Below, in pieces: positions 1-9,845 of a stretch of 64,000 nt of DNA (position 1 is its first letter; each line of letters starts with the position of its first letter). The notes under the pieces were generated by a model that ran no database searches, was not told where the DNA came from, and saw only the letters and a list, made by a program, of their open reading frames with translations. The translations under genes and the position numbers were made by a program. Origin of the DNA: Calonectria ilicicola (Eukaryota > Ascomycota > Sordariomycetes > Hypocreales > Nectriaceae); assembly GCA_020809705.1 (NCBI GenBank), contig CP085830.1, positions 5,704,001-5,768,000 on the forward strand, written 5' to 3'.

Positions 1-851
1 TAGTAGGTGAGGCTGTGTCCATTTGCTGCCGCCATGGTTCTGGGAGATGTCGGTCATTGTTGCAGAGTTGATTACCAAAGCCCGAAAGTGATAAAAATAT
101 ACGTGTTTATATGCTTTACAGGCGCGAATACCATGATTCATTTGATCATTCGCGACTGGGTATATATACTTGTTTCGGGGTTGATGACTTGATGCATGCT
201 CAGTCAAGGCATCTCAATAGTCGTCCTCGTTTGGAATATGATAAGATGTGGCGTCAATAGACCAGTCTCGTCTACGGATGAATCTGGGGTACTAGGATGC
301 TGTTCGGGCCTGCAGGACACCAGCAAATGAGGGGATGGTGATTTGGCGAACTGGCAAGGGTCTCCGCGACGAGCCTTGACGCGTCAGGCTGCTGTGGGGC
401 CTGATAAGGATTTAGGTTTGCAACGGCTCGGTAATTTCGGCTCTATAAGCGGCATCAACTGATACGGTCCAGGAAGCACGCACTTACGGACAGCCTAGCT
501 AGGCCAGAAGGAAGCTGATGATTGGTCGATTCGTATTCAATCTACTCTTTTTGAACCAAGCCATTTTGGCTGTCAAGATCTATGAAATGGGCATCACAAG
601 GCAAATTGCTCTTTTCATCCGTCCAAGCCATACGATACCAGGGTCATACAGTCTACAGGCAGACAGTGTATTTAGGGCATTTGTCGTACAATAAACACCA
701 TCATACTAATACGAATCACTTTGCGGCCATCAAAATTATCCAGGTCGCTTCACTCTTTGATTACATTGAAAGACAGTTTTACGTTTAGCGGTTTATTATT
801 AACACTACAGAGTACTGTTTGTACTAAAACTCAGATCTCCGATTCTGTAAC
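1..851. other. Intergenic, no gene recognised
   Basis: Short open frames occur on both strands but none has a recognisable domain, codon pattern or splice-linked continuation. The stretch is of ordinary base composition and contains no visible repeat or RNA gene. It may hold the 3' flank of a gene outside the window and the 3' flank of the minus-strand hypothetical gene that ends at 852. Confidence 0.5.
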
Positions 852-1340
852 CTAAACCTTTTGGTATTTTGGGTTGGGTGTGCCAGGCGCAATCTCAGAC
901 CACTCGTAATCTCCGGTCTTGAGCCATGAGGCGGATACCTCTTTATGGGGAACAAGACTTCCTTTATCCTTGGGAATGTATCCAGGAAAGTTGGTCAGAA
1001 TTTCATTCAAAACGCCCCATGATGCCTGGCAATCAGAATCCCAGGCCTCGGTTGAGTGGAATTCACTGGAATCAAGGGTGTGGTAGAGGATAGGGTGTTC
1101 CTCATAGCTCACTTTGTTATCAATAGATGCGACAATTTGCATGAGCGGATCGTAAATGAAGGCATACCCAACAGCCGGCATAAGCAGATGGGCACCGCTC
1201 AAGAGTGCATAAGACGATGTCCCGCGCGTGATGACAGATGCGTTGAACCAAGGCGAGTCAGTGTCATCATCAAAATCAGATACATATGGGAAAGCGCCAA
1301 TATGCAATTTTGGTCGCTGCGCTGCCATTCCAAAATTCAT
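852..1340 (-). CDS. Hypothetical protein, probably the 3' exon of a short gene
   Basis: This 162-codon open frame has no domain I recognise. It is protein-like in composition: aromatic and acidic patches (around HIGAFPYVSDFDDD), a hydrophobic stretch near residues 40-65 (SSYALLSGAHLLMPAVGYAF) and a Pro/Lys-rich tail. An upstream exon is possible on the same strand at about 1403-1480, reading FVNPAISVQMPTDISNG, with a GTGAGT donor near 1403 and an AG acceptor near 1322. In that model the ATG at 1340 lies inside the intron and the true start is further upstream. No hydrophobic signal is visible at the listed start. It could equally be a gene remnant, because an in-frame stop sits just before the putative upstream exon. 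The neighbouring minus-strand gene is a GH3 glucosidase about 750 bp away. Function unknown. Confidence 0.4.
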   Translation of the reverse strand: MNFGMAAQRPKLHIGAFPYVSDFDDDTDSPWFNASVITRGTSSYALLSGAHLLMPAVGYAFIYDPLMQIVASIDNKVSYEEHPILYHTLDSSEFHSTEAWDSDCQASWGVLNEILTNFPGYIPKDKGSLVPHKEVSASWLKTGDYEWSEIAPGTPNPKYQKV

Positions 1341-2096
1341 AGCAGGGTAAAAGTGCCTTGTTCAAGTCAGCATCCCGCCCTACAAACGCTTATGTAGACT
1401 CACTCTCCACACTGATATTACCGTTGGATATATCAGTCGGCATCTGTACCGAAATTGCCGGATTGACAAACGCCTTTTTAAGTGACTCAGTTTAGGAAAC
1501 GCAATGCCCTCGTCGGGTTAATAGATTTTGCAAAAGCAAAGAAGATGATTTATTGCACGTCACGAGGTTGAATCGGAACTCATTTTGATGCCAGCCTTTA
1601 CATGGAATATCTTGACACTCCAGATGCCGTACAAGAATACTGTGATACGATGTCCTGCATCTCAGTGCAGATGAGATGCGGCTAGTGAAAAAGTTTCATC
1701 GTGTCCCCAAAGTTTCCTTGGATTCACTCGCGCCTCATTCATCCACAAAATCATATGTAAACATGAAGTTGTTGTGAAATGCGGGAGCTTTTAAAGAAGC
1801 GCGTGTTTCTCACAATTCTTTCATTCTATCCTCGGTCCTAAAATGACTCTCGTAACACACCAGGTGGAAGTCTAATGCCAAGCGAGTCTGCAATTCTTTT
1901 TCATACTTCATTTACCACCTACTATTTGAAGAAAACATGGACGGCACCATTGGGGCGCACGATAGTGGCTTCCCATAGGAATTGGTCGTTTTTGACATAT
2001 TTATTAGCATAGTACGCAATAGCCCAAGATATTAGCCGCATCGAGTGTGCTGTAGTACTCTATATCTTTGTGATTTATCTTTTTCTAAAAGTCTGT
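1341..2096. other. Intergenic, about 750 bp
   Basis: This contains the possible upstream exon of the hypothetical gene (about 1403-1480, minus strand) and the 3' flank of the GH3 gene. Nothing else is supportable. A plus-strand protein-like run of about 33 codons near 1592-1690 is closed on both sides by stops. Confidence 0.4.
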
Positions 2097-4777
2097 CTAT
2101 ATCCCATTCCACGTAAACGAATTCAACACCTTAAAGTCATCATGGCCGCAGATATGAACCGAAGATTGTCCAACGGAAACTCGGTACTCGCCCTTCTGAG
2201 CAACCCAGCATTTCTGAGTTGCGTCGTAGTAACTCACTGCATACTTGTCCAGTGTTAATTCCAGATTTTTTATCTCTCCAGGATGTAAAAAGACCTTGGA
2301 GAATGCTTTCAGCTCCTTGGGGGGTCGAGCATGTCCCACAGAGACATTAGGAAAGGAAACATAGATTTGCACAGCCAACTTTCCTGCAACCTTGCCAGTA
2401 TTGGTCGTGTTGCAGGAAACAGAAATCTTTCCGGTCGTTCCATCGAAATCCTTGCTTCCAGTCACTTGTACGTGTGAGATTTCAAAAGTGGTATATGAGA
2501 GTCCGTATCCAAATGGGAACAAGGGGGACGGTGTTCCTTCTCTGTCGTAGTACCGGTATCCAACGTCGAGCGCTTCCTCGTAGCGAATCAAAAGATTTGC
2601 GTCAACGGGGAAATTTCCAAATGACGGGTTGTCTTCGAGAGCGGCTGGCCATGATAGTGGCAAGCGGCCGCATGGATTCACAGCACCAGAAAGGACTTTA
2701 GCCACGCTGTGACCACACTCCATGCCAGGGTACCAAGCTTGCAAAATAGCTGGTACAGCACTGACAAATGGACGCAAGTCTACTGGTGCGCCGCTAAAGT
2801 TGACAACGATTGTTTTGGGGTTGGATTTACAGACTTGGGCAATCATCTCGTACTCTCCTGGCGTCAGTTCCATTGTATCGCGGTCAAACCCCTCTGATTC
2901 CATTTCATTGGTTGTCCCAACGCAGACAATGGCATATTCTGATCCAGCAGCAGTTTTCGCCGCGTGCGATATTCCAGTGTCGTGGTCAACATGCTCCTGG
3001 AAACGAATTGAAGTGCCTTGCATCAAATGTCCTCGCAGTGGCGGAGCCATCAAAACATCCAAGTCAGTTCCCCAGATATCCAAGGTGATTTCGTAGCGGC
3101 GATTTGCGACCATGGAATATCTGAATCTGCGCTCCATCTTGGACTTGAAAAAATAAAAGGGTTCTGCAATCATAGACTGTTCCTGATTTCGCTCAAACAC
3201 CAGCGTGTTATCAATATAGCACTTGGCACGGCCCGTTGTAATGACTGAAAAGATGTGTCGGCCCGTCGTGCGAGGGACAATGTCAAATGTCATTCTAACA
3301 CTGTACTTCTTATCGGGAGACAGATACTCAGGCCATTTCTCCTTAATCATAAACTCAGGGAGCTTGGAGTATTCGATCAGTGCGAGATTGTTGCCAATCG
3401 CCAAGTCGCTGAACCACTCCAACTTGACGGGTCGAGGGTCCTGTTGAAGCTTGCCTCTTGGGTAAAGGCTTTCTTCGGGGACATGAGGTAGGGCGCCGTA
3501 AACAGGTATACCTGGGGAGTATGATATCTTGAAACCTGCTTTCGTCATACCTTCAAGCGGGCTGATAGCATGGAGAGCGTCAACACGAGCACTTCCACCT
3601 CCTCCCATGCTGGCCTCATTGGCAAATTGCCCAATCAATGCCACTTCAGACCCCCGTGGTAAAGGCAAAACTCTGTCATTCTTCAAAAGAACCATACCCT
3701 CGGCTCCGCTCCGTGCAATAAATTCATCCCGTTGCTCATCCTCGACTTCTCTCTCAGGCGCCTCGTTAGGATTTTGAAAGCGATTCAGGCGGGCCATTAA
3801 TTCCAACAGTCGGCGAGCACTATTCTCAATTGTGCACTCCGCAACCATACCTTGTTTCACTGCTTGGATGAGCTTTTCGCCTCTCCACTTGGTAGGTCCT
3901 GGCATTTCCAAGTCCACCCCAGCATTGATGCAATCAGATGTCGAATACACACCCAGCCAGTCAGACATAACGACGCCTTTGAAGGCCCACTCCTCGCGCA
4001 GCACTTTGTTGACAAGACGCCCATCGTCTGCAACGTACTTTCCATTGACCTTGTTATAGCTACCATGTGTCAGAATTCGGGGGGGGGGGTGTTGAATTGT
4101 AATTCGACTCACCTCGTCATCAAACAAAGTGGATCAGCTGACTTGACTACAAGCTGAAATGGATATAAGTAGAGCTCGCGCAACGTTTGCTCGTCGATTT
4201 CCGCAGAAAGCTTTGTTCGTTGGCTTTCTGCATCATTCGCAACAAAGTGCTTTGGCGTTGCTGCGATACCCTCCGATTGGCATCCTAAATTCCGTTAGAA
4301 GAGCTGTCATCTTCCTTTCCAACACGTACCTTTTACGAAAGCCGAAGCCATTTCACCAAGGACGTGGGGGTCCTCAGAGTACGTCTCATAGTTGCGACCG
4401 CCCAAAGGTGATCGGATCATGTTGAGCGTTGGACCGAGCAGTATATTGGCCGACTTTGTTTTGGCTTCTTTGGCAATCTCCCTCCCAATTTCAAATGCCA
4501 GATCCACATCAAAAGTCGAGCCCATGCTTGTTGCGCATGGGAAACAGGCTGCCTTGATCCCGCTCACATAGCTTTCACCTCGGGCGCCATTAGGCCCATC
4601 AGTGGTCTAGCACGTTAGTGAAGCTCATAATTAATTTCCCGAGGTAACAAGTACCTTGAGGTGAGGCACAAAGACTCCCTCTCGATCAATTTTCTTCGTA
4701 CGCCACCAATCCACAGAAGCGAGAAGGGAAACCCGTTCCTCGAGGGTAAGCTTCGAAAGTAACTTGTCAACATTCAT
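2097..4777 (-). CDS. GH3 beta-glucosidase with PA14 insertion (fungal BglI type)
   Basis: This predicted retaining beta-glucosidase releases terminal glucose from beta-glucosides. Four exons join in frame: 4777-4655, 4606-4330, 4284-4113 and 4059-2097, giving 844 residues, close to the usual length of fungal BglI-type enzymes. All introns are GT-AG; the last contains a long C tract and splices exactly inside the conserved MTSYNKVNG motif, so the apparent stop there is intronic. The catalytic nucleophile is Asp224 in VVMSDWLG. The acid/base Glu lies in the ESEGFDRD motif near residues 578-580. The GH3 N domain spans about 1-260, the PA14 module about 400-550, and the fibronectin III-like tail follows TTFEISHVQV. 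The start at MNVDKLLSKLTLEERV matches family N-termini; there is no signal peptide, so it is probably intracellular. It is divergent from the Gfo/Idh/MocA gene with 341 bp between starts, suggesting shared regulation. The reading frame appears intact. Confidence 0.93.
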
Positions 4778-5118
4778 GGTAAATATTCTGTATTGGTGGA
4801 TGAATACGCTTCCATGGTGATTCCCTTGTATTAAAATAGACATCTCATCTTGTACACTGATCAAGGACTTAGTACATGTCAATGGGTTGCATATCCAAGC
4901 CGGCATCCTCGCCCCCTTTGCCGTGTGCAGGGGTAGAACGCCTCCACTTTGGCACCACAGCCCAAAGTCGACCCACACAGCTAGAGCAAATGCAGTCTAA
5001 CACTTCATGCCAAGATCCATCATGGAAATCTCCGCATTGCCCGGGTTAAATCGTTATTAAAGTCATGCTGCCCAAAAAATGTATCCCTATCGGCACTCAT
5101 ATTGTTCACCTATTCATT
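4778..5118. promoter_or_regulatory. Divergent promoter, GH3 / Gfo-Idh-MocA
   Basis: This 341-bp interval separates two start codons facing away from each other. It therefore must hold both core promoters. No perfect palindrome is visible. The arrangement suggests co-regulation of the glucosidase and the oxidoreductase. Confidence 0.5.
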
Positions 5119-6235
5119 ATGGCGGTCCCCGAGTTTCGGTGGGGTATAATTGGCACAGGCTGGATTGCGGGCATGTTTGTCGATGACTTGTTGGCTTCCC
5201 GCAACGATGGCCCTATCAAACATCGGGTCACCATTGTCGGATCATCAAGCGATAACGCAAAGGCACAAGAATTTATCCAAAGGCATTGGAAAGACTCGAA
5301 ACAACCACCAACTTCTGGTTCGTACAAACAGGTTTACAATCACCCGGATATCGACATAGCGACTCCCCATGCGCTCCATAAAAAGAACTGCTTAGATGCC
5401 ATCCAAGCAGGCAAAAATGCGCTCTGCGAAAAGCCACTCACCATCAACAGTAGAGAGGCGGAGGAAGTTATGCAGGCTGCTGACGAAAGAGGCGTGTTCT
5501 TGATGGAAGGTAAGGCTAGCACAAAGCCAAACAAGACGACTATACTAAATCAGTCCAGCTGTTTGGACAAGATTCTTTCCCCTCGTGATTGAACTAGAAA
5601 AGCAGCTCCAGGCCAAAGTCATAGGTTCAGTTCGGCGGTCGATTGTAGAAATCGGTCTTGCTCTGGATTGGGACGCGCTTCCAAAGAAATCACGCATCAA
5701 GAATCCAGAGCTCGGTGGAGGTGCCCTGTTGGATATCGGAATTTATCCCCTTACTTATTCTTCCATCATCATGGGGAACGGGAGATTGGGAGTCGCTCAC
5801 CCAAAAGTAGAAACTATGTCTTCAATGGTCATTGTCGATAACATTGATGAGAGTGATGTTGTAACTCTACGGTACACAGACTCAAAGGGTTTTGAGCAGA
5901 CAGCCATATGTCTTTCGACGGTTCATTTTCGGAATCCAAAAGAGTTTGGACGAATTGAGGGGACAGAGGGCTCCATTATTCTCTACACTGATAAAGGGCC
6001 AAGCTGTCCTGCTGGCTTTCGATTGACCAAGCATGGCGAGACGCGTGATTTCAAGTTCAATCATCCTCAGGGCGTTGTGGGATTTATTTATGAGGCAGAC
6101 GAGGTTGCTACAGATGTACTTGCGGGTCGCCGGCAAAATGCAAGAATGCCCCTCGCAGAGACTCTAAGAATGATGCGTCTCATGGATGAAATTAGAGACC
6201 AGTGCGAACTGGTGTATATTCAAGACCTTATATAG
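5119..6235 (+). CDS. Gfo/Idh/MocA-family NAD(P)-dependent oxidoreductase
   Basis: This predicted cytosolic dehydrogenase is of the Gfo/Idh/MocA type, closest in pattern to the dimeric dihydrodiol dehydrogenase / D-xylose dehydrogenase branch. Two exons, 5119-5509 and 5559-6235, give 355 residues. The intron is GT-AG and its acceptor, TCCAG before CTGTTTGG, restores the conserved EAVWTRFFPL segment. The Rossmann fold starts at GIIGTGWIA (residues 9-17). The catalytic EKP motif lies at 104-106 in ALCEKPLTIN. The C-terminal part carries GGGALLDIGIYPL, the usual substrate-side helix. The loop before TPHALH looks about three residues shorter than in relatives, an in-frame oddity seen by eye only. 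It is divergent from the GH3 glucosidase; sugar or aromatic diol substrates would both be consistent. The exact substrate cannot be read from the sequence. Confidence 0.9.
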
Positions 6236-6447
6236 AACGTGCAGTAGAAGATAAATTAAGACCTTCACTGACCTCATTCCCCCGAAGGCAATCGCTAATT
6301 CTCTACTACATCCTGTATAAATAGTCTGGGGATTAAATTGAATGTTCTATAGGGTAGCGAAGCTTTCCGCCCGAGTTGTGTTTTGAAAAATTTGGACAGG
6401 GATAACGCGTACGCGACGCGACTATTGGTGTGAATTTTGACGCGTGT

Positions 6448-6469
6448 ACCCCGTAAATCAACACGGGGT
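6448..6469. promoter_or_regulatory. GC-rich palindrome ACCCCGT-N8-ACGGGGT
   Basis: A perfect 7-bp inverted repeat with an 8-nt spacer lies 213 bp downstream of the oxidoreductase stop and about 760 bp upstream of the oxygenase start. It could be a binding site for a dimeric regulator or a 3' hairpin. The role is inference. Confidence 0.4.
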
Positions 6470-7060
6470 CAAGTAAATTTCCACCAGACGGTTTTATCAG
6501 CTGTAGAAAGACAAGATAGTCTCCATCGAGCATACATTAGAGAGGCAAGATGGTTGATAAGCGGCTGGTTTTGTCTTTGCGGCTCATGACACATGTTGAC
6601 CGCTGAGTCATCGCTATCCACCCTTGTCACTAAGCCGAGTCTTTCATCACGGATATACGGATCAGCTTGGAAATCGACCAAGTGTGGTTGGAGGTGGGGA
6701 TTCTTTCCCACCCATGCCCAAGGGTGGCTGAGACAGTCGGCGGGTGCAGTGCCGCAGGGTGCCCAGTTTAGGAGTAATGGAACCCAGTTCATACGTCAGG
6801 AATGCCAACGGGTCTGAGCTCTACCCGACTGGCTTGATCCCTGCCAACATGATTTGCCATTGACGAATGGGAAATGCAAATCAAGGGCCGAGAGTTGGAG
6901 CGCAAGGACTTGTTCAAGCATTATTAGAACTCACAACTTTGCTTCGCTTACCGCGCCTTGTAGCCCGTTGAACAATAGCGTGCCGGGTGAAGTCAAGCTA
7001 TGCAATGATGGAAAGACCAGGCCGCTGACTGAGCGGTCTCCTTTAATACGCTATGGGGTT

Positions 7061-7085
7061 ATTCATACTGATGAACAGTATGAAT
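7061..7085. promoter_or_regulatory. Perfect 10-bp inverted repeat upstream of the oxygenase
   Basis: ATTCATACTG is followed by a 5-nt spacer and its exact reverse complement CAGTATGAAT, about 150 bp before the ATG of the first oxygenase. The position fits a promoter or 5' UTR element, either an operator-like site or an mRNA hairpin. Confidence 0.5.
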
Positions 7086-7231
7086 GCTGTCATTACCAAG
7101 GATGAGTGCTTCGTTATGAGTATAAAGACAAGATGGAACCGCTTGCAAATGTCGTCTCTCCCACCAACGCAACAGCAACTCTAGCAACATTTACAATCAC
7201 GCAAATAACCACTCATAACCACATACGCAAA

Positions 7232-8925
7232 ATGGCTGGCCACTTTTTTCAGTCTCAAAACAATGGCTTCCCTCAAACGCCAGACTTTACCGGCTTCATG
7301 GAGCCTTGCCGTTTTGAAGGCGAGGTGTACGATTTGGAAGTCATTGGAGAAATTCCCAAGGAGATTAATGGCACCTTTTTCCGAAACATGCCGGATCCTC
7401 AGCTGGCCCCCTTTGCCAAGGATGACATTGTAATACAAAGAAGCCCCTAATTTGTTGGTGGAATGTGACCCTAACATGCTGCTAGTGGTTCAATGGCGAT
7501 GGAAACATTGGCGCTTTTCGAATCAAGGACGGCCACGTCGACTTCAAGCAGCGATTTGTGCGAACGGAAAAGTTTGTTCGAGAGAGAGAGGCTAGACGTG
7601 CTTTGATAGGTAAGCCAAGCGAGATCAGCAAAAACAACTGAGCTAACAAGGGATAGGAAAATATCGTAACGCGTACACGGATGCCACTCCGTTCAAGATT
7701 CGATCAACTGCGAATACCAACATTGTATATTTCAACGGAAAGATGCTGGCTTGCAAGGAAGACTCGCCTCCTTATGCCGTCAACTCGGAAACGTTGGAGA
7801 CGATAGGAATTGAGACATTTGACGGGCAACTCGAAAGTGCCACGTTTACGGCCCACCCCAAGATTGACGCAGTCAGCGGAGAAATGATTTGTTTTGGTTA
7901 CGAAGCCAAGGGGCTTGCAACTACCGATATCTGCTACTTTTCCATCAAGCCAGATGGAAAGATTTCAGAGACGCTCTGGTTCAAGCAACCACAGGTGTCC
8001 ATGATTCACGACTTTGCCGTTACTGAAAACTGGGTAAGCATTGCGGCCGACCCTAGATTCTGCGTCTAACACAGCCAAAGGTCGTCCTTCCTTTGATCCC
8101 TCACATCTGCGACGAAGAACGGATGAAGAAGGGAGGAGAGCATTGGTACTGGGACCCTAACATGCCTGTCTATTTCGCAGTGTTTCCTCGAAGAGGAGCT
8201 AAGCCTGAGGATGTCAAGGTAAAGATTTCTGTCGGCCCCTCAAGATTCACAGCCACTAACCCTTTCCTTAGTGGTTCAACGCCCCAAATGCCTTCCCTGG
8301 ACACACTGCAAATGCGTATGAAGACTCAAACGGCCACATTTTGCTGGACCTGACCCTTGCAACTAACAATGCCTTTGACTTTTTCCCCGACATCAACGGT
8401 GTCAAGCCAGACATGACCAAGTTGGAAGCACCACTCAAGAGATTCACAATTAACCCTCATTCCAACGTGCCTGAGCTCCTTCCACCACATACGTTGTTGA
8501 GCGTCAACTGTGAGTTTAGCAGGATTGATGACCGTTATGCAACAAGACCCTACCGCCATATTTTTAGCATTCTCATGGATCCGTCTCTGCCCACCGATTA
8601 TCCGGCAGTCATGAAAGCCAACCCCGGCACCTTTTTCAACGGTATTGGTCACCTGGACTTGGAGACAGGTAAGCTTGAAAAGTGGTCCGCTGGCCCACGC
8701 GCTGGGTTCCAAGAGCCAGCCTTCATCCCCCGCTCAAGGGATGCGCCGGAGGGCGATGGGTTTCTAATTGTCCTGGTCAACGACTACGAAGCTATGAGGA
8801 GCAAATTGGTCATAATAGATGTGAAAAACTTTCAAGAGCCTGTTGCAACTGTCAAACTGCCTTTGCGTCTGCGCCCTGGCCTTCATGGCAACTGGGTGGA
8901 TGCTGCTGATCTCGGAGAGAAATAA
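7232..8925 (+). CDS. Carotenoid/stilbene-cleaving oxygenase (CAO-1-like), intact
   Basis: This predicted non-haem Fe(II) dioxygenase of the carotenoid cleavage family would split an alkene double bond into two carbonyls. Five exons, 7232-7429, 7486-7609, 7657-8033, 8081-8218 and 8272-8925, give 496 residues, all with GT-AG introns. All four iron-binding histidines are present with normal spacing: His174 (TAHPK), His225 (MIHDFAVTENW), His290 (PGHTANAYED) and His484 (GLHGNW). The overall pattern resembles the fungal resveratrol/lignostilbene-cleaving subgroup more than retinal-forming enzymes. By remembered alignment, Lys121 (PFKIRSTANT) occupies the place of the phenol-contacting lysine of Neurospora CAO-1, while Phe90 stands where a Tyr is expected; this is uncertain. 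No signal peptide is seen. ATG 7232 is preferred over the upstream 7106 start because conserved sequence begins shortly after it. It lies next to a glucosidase and a second oxygenase copy. Confidence 0.92.
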
Positions 8926-9845
8926 GATGGGGGTCAATATGTGGCTAACCTTGGAGCTGATGTGCATCGCTGGTTGGATAGTGAGTGTGGTAGTATCTGA
9001 GACACTTTTGTATGCTTAATTTCCATTATAAATTAGTATTCCTATGTGCAGAATAATTTATTGGAAATAAATGTCTTTGATTTCAGAGAATTTATGTAGC
9101 GTTGATGGGTTCTGCTAAATATAAGGCATGGAAGAGTGTTAAAGACTTGTTCAAAATTTGGCTTTTGAATATGTCGCCATCAACCAACTGCTATAAAGAT
9201 CTGCCCCGAGTTTAAATCGGTAGCATAATACATCCAGGCATGGTGTTTTTGAACTTATGGGCTAATTTTCGAGGATAGCCAAAGTATGGAAAGCGATTCT
9301 ATGATAGTGTTGGTGACGGCAACCTAGCCAAGTCTTTCCCCCTTGACAATCGATCAATGAATCTAATAATGTACGGAACCCGAAGACCATTCTTCTTGGC
9401 CTTGGTAATGTCATTCAAATTCAGGATATGTGAGTGGCCCACATAGAGCAACAGCATAAAGAATCCACAGATTAACATCACCCATTTGCCGAATTTGAGC
9501 TTGTGACATCAAAGATGCCGGGGGTGGCAACCCCCTCTTTCAATGGCCTCGGGTTGAAAAAACAGAATCAAGACCTGATCCACTCTTGCATAGGTATAGT
9601 GTTAGCGCTTGATGAGGGGTCGTATACAGCACACCTGCGCGTGGCCCAGCCTCTTTCATGGCTCCCAGCACATCCGGGGTTATCAGGATCGGCTTTAACA
9701 TGCCGGCCGCTGAATAAGCGTCACATCTTGACGAGTATTTAACTGCCTAGTGATGAACTCGAATTCTTTTAGTCAAAGAATTCAACTGGTTTGTTGTTCA
9801 TTATACTTTGTTGTTCATTATACGCTTGATCAAAAACTCGAAAAC
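8926..9845. other. Intergenic between the two oxygenase genes
   Basis: About 900 bp without a supportable gene. The 3' part holds the promoter and leader of the second oxygenase, including the 17-bp tandem repeat at 9790-9823. Confidence 0.45.
9790..9823. repeat. Perfect 17-bp tandem duplication in the leader
   Basis: TTTGTTGTTCATTATAC occurs twice head to tail, ending 22 bp before the ATG at 9846. It is probably within the 5' UTR of the second oxygenase. It may be a recent slippage duplication, with possible effects on translation start or transcription. Confidence 0.75.

Larger units (their letters stand above)
6236..7231. promoter_or_regulatory. Upstream region of the first oxygenase gene
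   Basis: This interval of about 1 kb contains no supportable gene. It holds two palindromes listed separately (6448-6469 and 7061-7085), both upstream of the carotenoid/stilbene oxygenase start at 7232. Confidence 0.45.

Noticed and set aside
1592..1690. Protein-like plus-strand run (SLYMEYLDTPDAVQEYCD)
   Set aside because: It is about 33 codons, closed by stops on both sides, with no usable splice signals to extend it.
4081..4127. Apparent premature stop and odd N-terminus in the GH3 gene
   Set aside because: A GT-AG intron (4112-4060) removes the stop and restores the conserved MTSYNKVNG motif; the gene is intact.
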